In this document: piece by piece, positions 8,430-15,500 of the stretch
Position numbering within the stretch: the first letter of the stretch is position 1
Layout of the letters: every line of letters begins with the position of its first letter
Origin: Rhizorhapis sp036570425
Lineage (GTDB): Bacteria > Pseudomonadota > Alphaproteobacteria > Sphingomonadales > Sphingomonadaceae
Length of the DNA stretch: 64,000 bases
Assembly: GCA_036570425.1 (NCBI GenBank)
Contig: DATCYF010000003.1
Coordinates: 124,001-188,000, forward strand
Direction: 5' to 3'
Translations under genes and position numbers: made by a program
Notes under the pieces: generated by a model
The model's input: only the letters and a program-made list of their open reading frames with translations
Database searches by the model: none
What the model was told of the DNA's origin: nothing

Positions 8430-9473
8430 TCAGCCGGAAAGCCCAGCCAACATAGCTACGCCTGCAACAAACACGGCGATCACCGCCGCTGAATCCACGC
8501 CCATCTTGAAGATTGTTCGATTGCGATGCTCGAGAAGCCCGACCATGAAGATGCCGATCAGGATCGCCCCGAGCAGCGCCGAAACGGTTTCGAACGCGCC
8601 GAGCACGTTCATCACAGGTTCGCCGCTGAAGATCAGGTCACCGAGCGGCAGCAGCGAGAGGTTAATAAAGTTCGTGCCCAATATCTGACCGAATGCCATT
8701 TCGGGTTGGCGCAATTTCAGGGCCGCAATGACGGTGACCAATTCGGGCAACGAAGTCGCTGTTCCTATGAGGGCGAACCCGACAACCGCGCTCGTGATTC
8801 CCGTCTGCCCGGCGATCGCATCGCCTGTTTGCGACAGGGCATAGCCCCCCAGGAATATGAACGCGCCATAAAGGGCGACCCGAACCCACAGAATTGTGAG
8901 CGGCACATCCGGGACATGCGCATCCTTCTTATCCCGCTGAGGGTCACTTTCCTGTTTGACGGTCCAGGGACTGCGTTCGTCGTACCCGGCGGCCAGCCAA
9001 AAAAAGCCGAGGCTGGCGATGCCGATCGCCAGACTGCCGATTCCGATCGGACCGAACAGGACATCGCCCAGCACGACAAGCACTGCGATCGTCATCAGGA
9101 TGATCATACAGAGCGTCGCCATCATCATGGTCGACGGCTGGGCAACGATAGAGGTTACCGCCCTTCTGCCCACAATCGCATCAGCGATCGCCAGCAGCAG
9201 GATATTAATCGCCGATGAGCCGAGCAGATTGTTGACCGCCAAAGCCGGATTGCCGATCGACGAAGCCGTGACGACATTGGCCAGTTCGGGAAGGGACGTG
9301 ATGCCGCCGAGAAGCAACATTCCGACAAAAACATGCTCCAGCCCGGTCCCCTGGGCGATAGCATCGAGCGCCCGGGTCAGCCTTCCGCCCGTCATCCAGA
9401 TCACGCCGGCCGCCAGGAAGAAGATCAGGATGTTTATCCAGAGTGGATAGGTGGCGGCGTTTGCGAGCGGCAT
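8430..9473 (-). CDS. Sodium/calcium exchanger-family membrane protein
   Basis: About 347 residues of a Ca2+:cation antiporter (CaCA, YrbG-like) integral membrane protein, with roughly ten hydrophobic segments in two homologous halves. The alpha-repeat motif is seen twice: GGITSLPELANVVTAS...GNPALAVNNLLGSSAINILL near the N-terminus and GTATSLPELVTVIAALKL...AFGQILGTNFINL in the second half. Both carry the (G/S)-x-x-(S/T)-x-P-E signature that coordinates the ion. A TTG at 9482 would add three residues; the ATG at 9473 is used here. It has no obvious operon partner. Ion specificity cannot be read from sequence. Confidence 0.82.
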   Translation of the reverse strand: MPLANAATYPLWINILIFFLAAGVIWMTGGRLTRALDAIAQGTGLEHVFVGMLLLGGITSLPELANVVTASSIGNPALAVNNLLGSSAINILLLAIADAIVGRRAVTSIVAQPSTMMMATLCMIILMTIAVLVVLGDVLFGPIGIGSLAIGIASLGFFWLAAGYDERSPWTVKQESDPQRDKKDAHVPDVPLTILWVRVALYGAFIFLGGYALSQTGDAIAGQTGITSAVVGFALIGTATSLPELVTVIAALKLRQPEMAFGQILGTNFINLSLLPLGDLIFSGEPVMNVLGAFETVSALLGAILIGIFMVGLLEHRNRTIFKMGVDSAAVIAVFVAGVAMLAGLSG

Positions 9474-9958
9474 TGAGAGCAAACGGCAAGAGGGGACCAG
9501 CCGTTCCCCTGACTGACTACGCCTCCATGCCGATCAGGCGATCATGGCGGGCAACGCGCCCACGATCTGGCCCCCAGCGATAAAGAGGCCTGCAAGCGGG
9601 ACGACCCATCACGCGCAATGCGGTATGCACTCATGTGATCCAGCCTTCAGGCGGCGAGATAGCGGGCCCTCATTGAAGCGATCGGTCCTTTGACGCGATC
9701 GCACCCGGCATTATCTAGGGCTCCGAGGACTTCCATAGGCTTTGTTGTTTGGCTGAGATCCGCCATCCTGTCTGCTTTCTGTGGTTCAAAAGGCGAACGC
9801 ACGACAAGCGGTTCGGATGGGGCGTCTGTTACCATTTAGCGCACGCTCGCACCCACTGCTTCCGACACCCCGGATATAAGAAGCTCGATTAGCGACGGTA
9901 CACTGGATCGAATATCAGCCCCTGAGGTTGATCAGGCTTAAACCCCTGCAGAGGCGTC
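9474..9958. other. Intergenic stretch without a clear gene
   Basis: Nothing firm is seen in these 485 bases. A 62-codon minus-strand frame (9647-9835) is open, but it has no recognisable family or clear ribosome site and is not called. Confidence 0.4.
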
Positions 9959-10591
9959 ATGTCGATAGCGACCAATCCGGAATGGCAGCAACTGGCGCTC
10001 TATGCCGTTGGCGCTGCGCTGTTCCTGATCCTGCTCTTCAACATCCCCTACATCGGACGCGTCATTCGCGCGTTGCTTTCCTTCGCGCTCTTCGCCTTCT
10101 GCATTTTCCTGCTGCTGCGGCAGGCGCCGTTCGATCCCGGTCTTGCCCGGATCACCGAACGCCTCGGGCTAGACAATCAGCAGGTGTCTGGCGACGCAGT
10201 ACGGATTCGCATATCACCCGATGGCCATTTTTGGGCGCACGCCGCCATCAACGGCGTAGAGCGGCGCATGCTGGTCGACAGCGGTGCGACCATCACTGCG
10301 CTGTCCGAACGAACGGCTGAGCTTGCATCGGTTGATCGGAGCGCCAGCCTCCTGCCAGTCATAATGCGAACCGCTAATGGGACGGTGCGGGCGGAAACGG
10401 GTGTGGTCGATCGACTCGGCCTCGGCAGCATCGAGGCCAGCAACCTCAAGGTCGTCATCTCTCCGGCGCTCGGCACCATCGATGTCCTGGGAATGAACTT
10501 CCTGTCGCAGCTCGCGTCCTGGCGGGTTGAAGGACGTACCCTCATCTTGATCCCACACAAAGCTGCACCGTCAGAGCCGAGCTCGGACTAG
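9959..10591 (+). CDS. Retropepsin-like aspartic protease, membrane-anchored
   Basis: The 210-residue protein has two N-terminal membrane segments (about residues 13-29 and 35-53) and a periplasmic domain with the single aspartic-protease motif VDSGATITALS (Asp107). This is the layout of the TIGR02281/clan AA retroviral-type proteases of alphaproteobacteria, which work as homodimers. A second hydrophobic-Gly motif (IDVLGMNFLSQL) near the C-terminus completes the fold. A GCAGAGG ribosome site precedes the ATG. The gene is the last chromosomal-looking one before the integrated region. The substrate is unknown. Confidence 0.82.
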   Translation: MSIATNPEWQQLALYAVGAALFLILLFNIPYIGRVIRALLSFALFAFCIFLLLRQAPFDPGLARITERLGLDNQQVSGDAVRIRISPDGHFWAHAAINGVERRMLVDSGATITALSERTAELASVDRSASLLPVIMRTANGTVRAETGVVDRLGLGSIEASNLKVVISPALGTIDVLGMNFLSQLASWRVEGRTLILIPHKAAPSEPSSD

Positions 10592-10957
10592 GTTGCATCC
10601 GACGGATCGGGTTCGGTATCAGAAAGGGTTGGTCATGCGGCGACTTGGACGCAAAAAGCGTGATCCAGCGTTAGCGCGACAAAATATCGAGCACAACCGC
10701 TTCCCGCTCGTGGCGAATGGTTCAAGAGCGACTTGAAAGCTATTGGTGCCAGAAGAAATGTAGAATCTTATTCTCATGCAATATCAGGGCATCCCCAACT
10801 ACACTGTAAAACGAATAATTTTTGTTGCATGATGTTCGCGGTCGGTCGCCCTGATTTGCCTGAATTTGGCATAAAGTGTGGGAATAATTGTGGGATCATT
10901 TCTTGCCTGAAAGTGTGGGAACTGACTCCGAAAATTCCCCAATAGGGACTCGAACCA
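10592..10957. other. Island left border region
   Basis: No gene is seen. At 10743-10756 lies TTGGTGCCAGAAGAA-like sequence, a degenerate copy of the 15-bp repeat found exactly at 21183 and 25785, and it sits about 200 bp upstream of the integrase just as the right-hand copy does. Two TGTGGGAA-type direct repeats at about 10878-10920, similar to ones near 21105-21125, could be integrase arm sites. Confidence 0.4.
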
Positions 10958-12098
10958 ATGGCACTTACAGCATTGAAGGTGAAGAACGCAAAGCCGGGCC
11001 GGCATACGGATGGCCGGGGGCTTGTGTCTGTTAGTGAAGCCGAGCGGCGCGCGGACATGGTTACTGCGTATGCAGAAAGACGGCAGGCGACGGGATTATG
11101 GGCTGGGATCGGCTATAGACGTGTCGCTAGCCGAAGCACGGGAAGCCGCGATAGCCTTGCGCCGAAAGGTGCGGGAAGGTTGCGATCCGGTCGCCGAGCG
11201 GCGCAAGGCCCGCAAAGTCGTTCCGAATTTTGAGAAGGCCGCGCGTGACTGTTACGAAGCATTGAAGGAGGGCTGGAAGAACCGGCGCCATACCAACTGG
11301 GTTTCCAGCCTTGAGAACCATGTCTTTCCGGTGATCGGCAAGAAGCCAGTCGATCAGGTGGACAGCGCCGCGGTTGTGGCGCGGTGCTGGACTTCGCGCA
11401 CATCAAAGGATGGCTTCCGGGCGAGGTATCGTTGCGCTCCGTTCGCAAGGGGCTTCCCCGTCAGATCGCCAAGGGCGGGCATCTGGAGGCCATGCCCTAT
11501 GTCGATGTTCCGGCCATCATGCAGAAGATCGCGGCAGCATCACCGACGACCGGCCGTGATGCCTTGCGCTTCACTGTTTACAATGCCGTTCGGTCGAACG
11601 AGACGCGCTTTGCCGTGTGGACCGAGTTCGACCTTGAGAATGCTATCTGGACCATTCCAGGCGAGCGCATGAAAGCGCGCGAAACTCATGTCGTGCCGCT
11701 GTCCGCGCCCGCCGTGGCACCGTAAACAGTGGGAGCAACGCGCCAGCGACACCGGCTTCGTGTTCTCCTCGGACGGCAAAAGGCCGATCAGCGACATGAC
11801 CATGACGAAGGCGCTACGCGATGAAGGCGTCACAGGCGCAACCGTTCACGGCTTCCGTTCCACCTTCACCGATTGGGCAGCGGAAACCACGAACTTTCCC
11901 AAGGAGGTTGCCGACAAGGCGCTGGCACACAAGCTGCCCAATCAGGTTGAAGCTGCCTATCGCCGCACCGACTTCTTCGACAAGCGACGCAGCCTCATGG
12001 CGCTATGGGCGGAGTATCTGGACAAGGTGCATACGAAGGACGGTGAGGACGCCGCCGCCACGGCGCCCGAGCCTATCCCGCTTCGCGCTGCCGCCTGA
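10958..12098 (+). pseudogene. Tyrosine integrase, multiply broken
   Basis: Pieces of a P4-type site-specific integrase are spread over three frames. The N-terminal arm-binding part starts MALTALKVKNAKPGRHTDGR and continues after a shift near 11010 as GGLCLLVKPSGARTWLLRMQ to about 11390. The text then jumps to LDFAHIKGWLPGE, so a stretch of the core-binding domain is missing. A stop and shift near 11720 separate the last part, which has the catalytic HGFRST box and the ALAHKLPNQVEAAYRR end. With two shifts and an internal deletion it cannot be functional. The intact integrase at 24342 is the same general type. Confidence 0.8.
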
Positions 12099-12267
12099 CA
12101 AGGTCATGCAGGCTGGCAGTGGTGATGCGGGTGGACTTGCCGAGCTTCACCGTCTCGACTTCACCGGCCGCGATCAACTCGTAGAGCTTGGTGCGGCCGA
12201 CGCCGATCATGCGGGCAGCGTCGTTGACGCGAACGCAGATCGGATCAGGGGGTCGAGCCGCCTTCAT
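12073..12267 (-). CDS. Small helix-turn-helix excisionase-like protein
   Basis: The 64-residue protein is an excisionase/MerR-type winged helix (VNDAARMIGVGRTKLYELIAAGEVETVKLGKSTRI), the family that directs recombination of integrated elements. It starts on the last bases of the broken alpA gene (ATGA overlap at 12264-12267) and converges on the integrase remnant, overlapping its 3' end by 26 bp. The fold is clear; whether it still has a partner is doubtful because the neighbouring integrase is dead. Confidence 0.75.
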   Translation of the reverse strand: MKAARPPDPICVRVNDAARMIGVGRTKLYELIAAGEVETVKLGKSTRITTASLHDLVRRQREAG

Positions 12268-12475
12268 GGCGCCGCTCTTTCGCTGTCATCGGCGCGGTAG
12301 CCTGCCGGATCGGCAACCCAGCGATTGACAGCCGATTCATGCCACCCGGCACCGTGGATGCTGATAGACACCTGCCGGGGAAATGTCCCGTCGGCGATCT
12401 TGCGAGGGTGGAGCGGGAAAGGCCGGTGCGATGAAGCACCGTCTTGAGGCGAATGATCCTTTCGGGGTTGGGCAT
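12264..12475 (-). pseudogene. AlpA-family regulator, frameshifted
   Basis: The N-terminus reads ERIIRLKTVLHRTGLSRSTL in one frame. After a shift near 12398 the typical AlpA continuation (KIADGTFPRQVSISIHGAGW...ESAVNRWVADPAGYR) is in another. A second AlpA copy at 24091-24345 keeps the two halves in one frame, which confirms the break here. AlpA proteins activate excision genes of P4-like elements. Confidence 0.75.
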
Positions 12476-13013
12476 TGAGGCAACTTTCGGTTAGTAGCGG
12501 TTGATAAAGCTCCCCTGCGAATAGAATTGTCGACCTCGACGCTGCCTGCAAGAGCGTCGGGGGTCGCGATGTGGTGAAGACGTGTCTAACGGCGATACAA
12601 ATGTAGGTATCTGCGGCGAACGGCAGCGAACTTCGTGAAACGGCGGCGTATGGCGGTGGGCGGCGGAGATAGGTGATGGTCGGCAGTCTATACTTGGACG
12701 TTTCTTTGATGACTGTGACCAATAAACCACACAATTTCCCGATTTGCAGGGACGGGAAACGCCTCGACGAACGCCGCTGGATTCCGATTCGCACAACATG
12801 ACGGACCTTTCATCTGCTGGTCCGCCCGCCACACTGCCATGCTGTATCGCTTTGTCCCGCCGGGCAAGAGGGGGAGGCACAACATTGCCGCTCGCGGCCA
12901 ACTTAGTTGCAGAAGCGCCAACATAGTCATTTTCGGCAAGCGCGCGCACGGAGCGTGGGCGTTGAACTATAACGCTATGTGTTATATATAAACCGCGAAG
13001 CAGGAGAACCGCC
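12476..13013. other. Non-coding stretch in island
   Basis: No gene is supported. A run of GGCG-rich near-repeats lies around 12600-12670 upstream of alpA, and an AT-rich TTATATATAAA lies at 12981-12992 just before the toxin remnant and could be its promoter. The long minus-strand frames here have no recognisable content. Confidence 0.4.
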
Positions 13014-13398
13014 ATCACGCGCATCTTCAAGAATGGCTGGTTCGAGCGCTTTTTCGCGGAAGGAACGAATAGATGATTCGGCGCTTCGTGACGCCGTGCA
13101 GCGCGCAGAATGCGGGCTGGTGGACGCCGACCTTGGCGGCGGCGTCATCAAGCAGCGCGTGGCGCGGCCGGGAAAGGGAAAGTCAGGCGGGTATCGCACG
13201 TTGATCCTGTTCCGGCACGGTGACCGGGCAATATTCGCTTTCGGTTTCGCCAAGAGCGCGCAGGCGAACATATCGAAGGCGGATTTGGCATTGTTGCGTG
13301 AAGCGGCGACCGAGGCACTGGAATGGGGCGGCGAGGAACTGGACCGGCTGGTAGCGTCAGAAACGCTGGTGGAGATTGAAAATGGCAAGGTCGGCTAA
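13014..13398 (+). pseudogene. RelE/HigB-like toxin, apparently frameshifted
   Basis: The body (RKERIDDSALRDAVQRAECG, then DADLGGGVIKQRVARPGKGKSGGYRTLILF) matches small RelE/ParE-superfamily mRNA-interferase toxins of about 115 residues. The expected beginning, TRIFKNGWFERF, is present just upstream but in another frame. A five-T run near 13051 has one T more than needed to join it to SRKERIDD, and the codon where ATG is expected (13014) is ATC. A GTG at 12979 opens a 139-codon frame covering the body with an unrelated N-terminus. Either the toxin is dead, or the sequence has an error, or the alternative start is used. The cognate antitoxin follows with a 17-bp overlap. Confidence 0.65.
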
Positions 13399-13714
13399 GG
13401 ATAAGGGGTATCGCAGCGAGATCGCGGGCGCGATCCATGAGATGATGAGCGATGCGCACGACGCGGGCGTGGTGTCGCGCGCGACCTTGCGCACCTTTGA
13501 CGAAGCGTGCCTTGCCCCGGTGCCGACGCTGGCGGGCGATGAAATCCGCGCGATCCGCGAGCGCGAGCATGTCTCGCAGCCGGTGTTCGCCGCCTATCTC
13601 AACGTGTCGCGCAATCTGGTGTCGGATTGGGAGCGCGGCGTGAAGCGTCCAGGCGGCCCTGCCCTGCGGTTGCTCTCCATCATTCAGCGCAAGGGATTGC
13701 AGGCGGTGGCATGA
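13382..13714 (+). CDS. HTH antitoxin (NadS/HigA-like)
   Basis: The 110-residue protein has a C-terminal XRE-type helix-turn-helix (DEIRAIREREHVSQPVFAAYLNVSRNLVSDWERG) after an N-terminal toxin-binding-like segment, as in antitoxins of RelE-type pairs where the toxin gene comes first. The ATG at 13382 is preceded by GGTGGAG inside the toxin end. It overlaps the toxin remnant by 17 bp and the next gene by 4 bp (ATGA), so three genes form one unit. If the toxin is dead this gene may survive as an autoregulator of the downstream gene. Confidence 0.8.
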   Translation: MARSAKDKGYRSEIAGAIHEMMSDAHDAGVVSRATLRTFDEACLAPVPTLAGDEIRAIREREHVSQPVFAAYLNVSRNLVSDWERGVKRPGGPALRLLSIIQRKGLQAVA

Positions 13715-14628
13715 GCAGTAATTCCGAACTCGACTCGATGATCGAGAAGACGTTGAGAAGCATTTGGCCGACCGGCGATGCGGCCATTCGGAACTATTTG
13801 ACGCCAATAATCGCGGCTTTTGCGCAATCAGAATGTCAGGACGATCACTATCTCGAAGAACTGCAAAGTGGTGACCTCGCTAAAGTTGCTGCCCGCATGT
13901 GGGAAGCTATGCTTTATGCCCGGTTTCACGGCGTCGGCTGGACCGCCTCCAATATGGGGAAGGGGCCGGATTTCTTGCTGAATGAAAATGTTTACGTTGA
14001 AGCTGTGACAGCGCAGCCGGGCAATCCAGATAACGGGGGCTTGCCCAAAGAGTGGCAGGAACAAGCAGAAGGATCGGCTTGTATTGTCCCTATCGAGGCG
14101 ATGCTCTTGCGCTGGACTTCTGTTTTGAAAACCAAAAAGGACAAACATCTAAAGGACATCGAAAGTGGTCGAGCTGACCCCAACCTACCCTTTGTCATTG
14201 CAGTAAATTCCTGTCGGCTTGGCGGTGACACGCACGGCGTTGGTGGCGTGCCACTTGCCGCTATGGCTGTTTTGCCATTTGGCAATCCGACCGCGCATAT
14301 TGACGTCCAAACCGGGGAGGCGATTGGCGGGTGGCACCTTGCATGGCAGGATGCAGTCCTCAAACATAATGGAGAGCCTATTCCTACGGATAGCTTTCTG
14401 AACGAAGAATACAGTTGCGTTAGTGCGCTGCTCGGCTGCTCAGGGCTTTATGTCGCAGACGCGGACGGCGAAAAATTCTGCGGCCAACCGCCGTATTATA
14501 TTGTGCACAATCCAATGGCGAAAAACCCGTTGCCCAAGCCGTGGTTGCCAAATTCAATCGAATTTGTCGTTGCAAAGAATGAACCGGGAAATCTTGAACT
14601 GGCGCACCTTCCCGCTTCGACAGACTAA
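13711..14628 (+). CDS. Unknown protein coupled to the antitoxin gene
   Basis: The 305-residue soluble protein was not recognised with confidence. It starts at an ATGA overlap with the antitoxin, indicating coupled translation. Residues around 85-105 read NMGKGPDFLLNENVYVEAVT, a D-x-n-E-x-V pattern that resembles the core of PD-(D/E)XK-type nuclease folds but lacks the lysine. The rest is Gly/Pro-rich with single Cys residues and no membrane segment. Codon use looks less GC-rich than its neighbours (many AAA, AAT, TTT), consistent with recent transfer. It may be a defence-related nuclease-like protein; this is inference from motif shape and island location. Confidence 0.6.
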   Translation: MSSNSELDSMIEKTLRSIWPTGDAAIRNYLTPIIAAFAQSECQDDHYLEELQSGDLAKVAARMWEAMLYARFHGVGWTASNMGKGPDFLLNENVYVEAVTAQPGNPDNGGLPKEWQEQAEGSACIVPIEAMLLRWTSVLKTKKDKHLKDIESGRADPNLPFVIAVNSCRLGGDTHGVGGVPLAAMAVLPFGNPTAHIDVQTGEAIGGWHLAWQDAVLKHNGEPIPTDSFLNEEYSCVSALLGCSGLYVADADGEKFCGQPPYYIVHNPMAKNPLPKPWLPNSIEFVVAKNEPGNLELAHLPASTD

Positions 14629-14643
14629 GTGATCGCGATACCC

Positions 14644-14889
14644 CTATTCTTTGGGCGGCTCTGGCTTCTCGCGGCGCTGCAATTCATTCTCGACCGCTTC
14701 GCGGATGAACAGAGCCAGGCGCCGGTTGCCGACCAGCGCCTCGATACGGCGGATCGTGTCGGTTGATAGCCTGATTGTCGTCGGCTTCATTCCAAGCGGC
14801 GGGCGTCCCATCGCTCCGTCGCTATCGGCCATGCCCGCAATCTCCAAGTCAAACACGTTGACGCCACCGTTTATTTGAATATACGACAT
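14644..14889 (-). CDS. Ribbon-helix-helix regulator
   Basis: The 81-residue protein has a CopG/Arc-type ribbon-helix-helix domain in its C-terminal half (KPTTIRLSTDTIRRIEAL...LALFIREAVENELQRRE). Such proteins bind palindromic operators as dimers and often are antitoxins or autorepressors. The ATG at 14889 lies inside one arm of a perfect 19-bp inverted repeat, so it probably represses itself. An internal ATG at GMADSDG is an alternative start that would free the palindrome from coding. No toxin partner is adjacent. Confidence 0.7.
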   Translation of the reverse strand: MSYIQINGGVNVFDLEIAGMADSDGAMGRPPLGMKPTTIRLSTDTIRRIEALVGNRRLALFIREAVENELQRREKPEPPKE

Positions 14890-14918
14890 CGTTTATGTGA
14901 TAAACGATGTCGTATATT
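14878..14918. promoter_or_regulatory. Perfect 19-bp inverted repeat operator
   Basis: Two perfect 19-bp arms (right arm ATAAACGATGTCGTATATT) surround a GTG spacer. It lies between the divergent ribbon-helix-helix gene and the methyltransferase remnant. Both frames use an ATG within the arms and so both begin Met-Ser-Tyr-Ile. It is the obvious operator for the ribbon-helix-helix protein and would also make a strong hairpin in RNA. Confidence 0.75.
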
Positions 14919-15338
14919 GCTGCAATGGCCTTCCGTTCATCCGGCGAACCGACCTTATGGGAAGCAGGTGCTCGGCTTATGCAGGCGGACAGCCCGCAGG
15001 CTTGGGCGACTTACACCGCCGACGACATTGCCCCCTTCGCCCGCGACATGGGCTTGGTGGATCGCAACGGCGAAGTTCTGCCGCCGTTTGAATGGGACGA
15101 GGAACGCCGCCTGAAACTGAGGGCGAAGCTCGATGCACTCTATTTCATACTCTACGGTGTTTTTGACCCCGCCAACCCGGCGCAAAGCCGGGACGACATC
15201 CGCTACATCTATTCCACCTTCCCCATCGTGGAACGTGAGGAGACGGCGAAATACGGCCACTACCGGAGCCGTGATCTAGGCCTCGCCTGGATCAACGCGC
15301 TGATTGCTGGACAGCCGGACGCCGATGTGGACGGGTGA
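14907..15338 (+). pseudogene. C-terminal remnant of a large DNA methyltransferase
   Basis: The 143-codon frame matches the end of large Eco57I/PglX-like adenine methyltransferase-restriction proteins: PFARDMGL...PPFEWDEERRLKLRAKLDALYF, then DDIRYIYSTFPIVEREETAKYGHYRSRDL. Those proteins are usually over 1000 residues and carry the catalytic NPPY motif far upstream, which is absent here. The ATG comes from the palindrome arm, so any product would be an accidental fragment. It points to a lost restriction or BREX/DISARM-like system that once stood left of cas9. Confidence 0.65.
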
Positions 15339-15347
15339 TACAGGCAG

Positions 15348-15370
15348 AAAAATGGGGGCCGTAGCCCCCA
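15348..15370 (-). terminator. tracrRNA terminator
   Basis: On the minus strand a 7-bp GC stem (TGGGGGC/GCCCCCA, loop TACG) is followed directly by TTTTT. It ends the tracrRNA that is divergent from cas9. Confidence 0.8.
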
Positions 15371-15424
15371 CCTTATTTGGTGCAATCAAGTTGCTTGTTA
15401 ACAACCAGACCGCGATTTCTGAAG
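15348..15424 (-). ncRNA. tracrRNA of the type II-C CRISPR system
   Basis: The minus strand at 15423-15408 carries TTCAGAAATCGCGGTC, 16 nt identical to the complement of the crRNA form of the repeat, so it can pair with it as an anti-repeat. After it come a GTTGTTAACAAGCAAC stem region, an AAATAAGG segment and a GC hairpin with T-run. A promoter (TTGACA, 17 bp, TTTTCT) places the start at about 15424, directly at the anti-repeat. The predicted RNA is about 77 nt. It pairs with pre-crRNA, allows RNase III processing and is held by Cas9. The start and exact length are inferred. Confidence 0.8.
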
Positions 15425-15429
15425 TTCAC

Positions 15430-15458
15430 AGAAAATCGGATTCAACTTGCATTGTCAA
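15430..15458 (-). promoter_or_regulatory. Promoter of tracrRNA
   Basis: A perfect -35 TTGACA at 15458-15453 on the minus strand is separated by 17 bp from a weak -10 TTTTCT at 15435-15430. The predicted start lies at the first base of the anti-repeat, which supports the assignment. Confidence 0.55.
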
Positions 15459-15500
15459 GACGCCCCGTGCCCTTATTCTTGAGTGAAGGGGGAATCATAC

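Noticed and set aside
9647..9835. 62-codon minus-strand frame
   Set aside because: No family match, no clear ribosome site; could be real but cannot be supported.
10930..10950. tRNA-like GGTTCGAGTCCC (minus strand) near the integrase, and again at 34631
   Set aside because: The T-arm stems do not pair beyond two bases and no acceptor or anticodon arm is found, so no tRNA gene is called.
12491..13030. Minus-strand frames of 176-179 codons in the island gap
   Set aside because: They have no recognisable content, overlap the alpA remnant or toxin remnant, and lack good starts.
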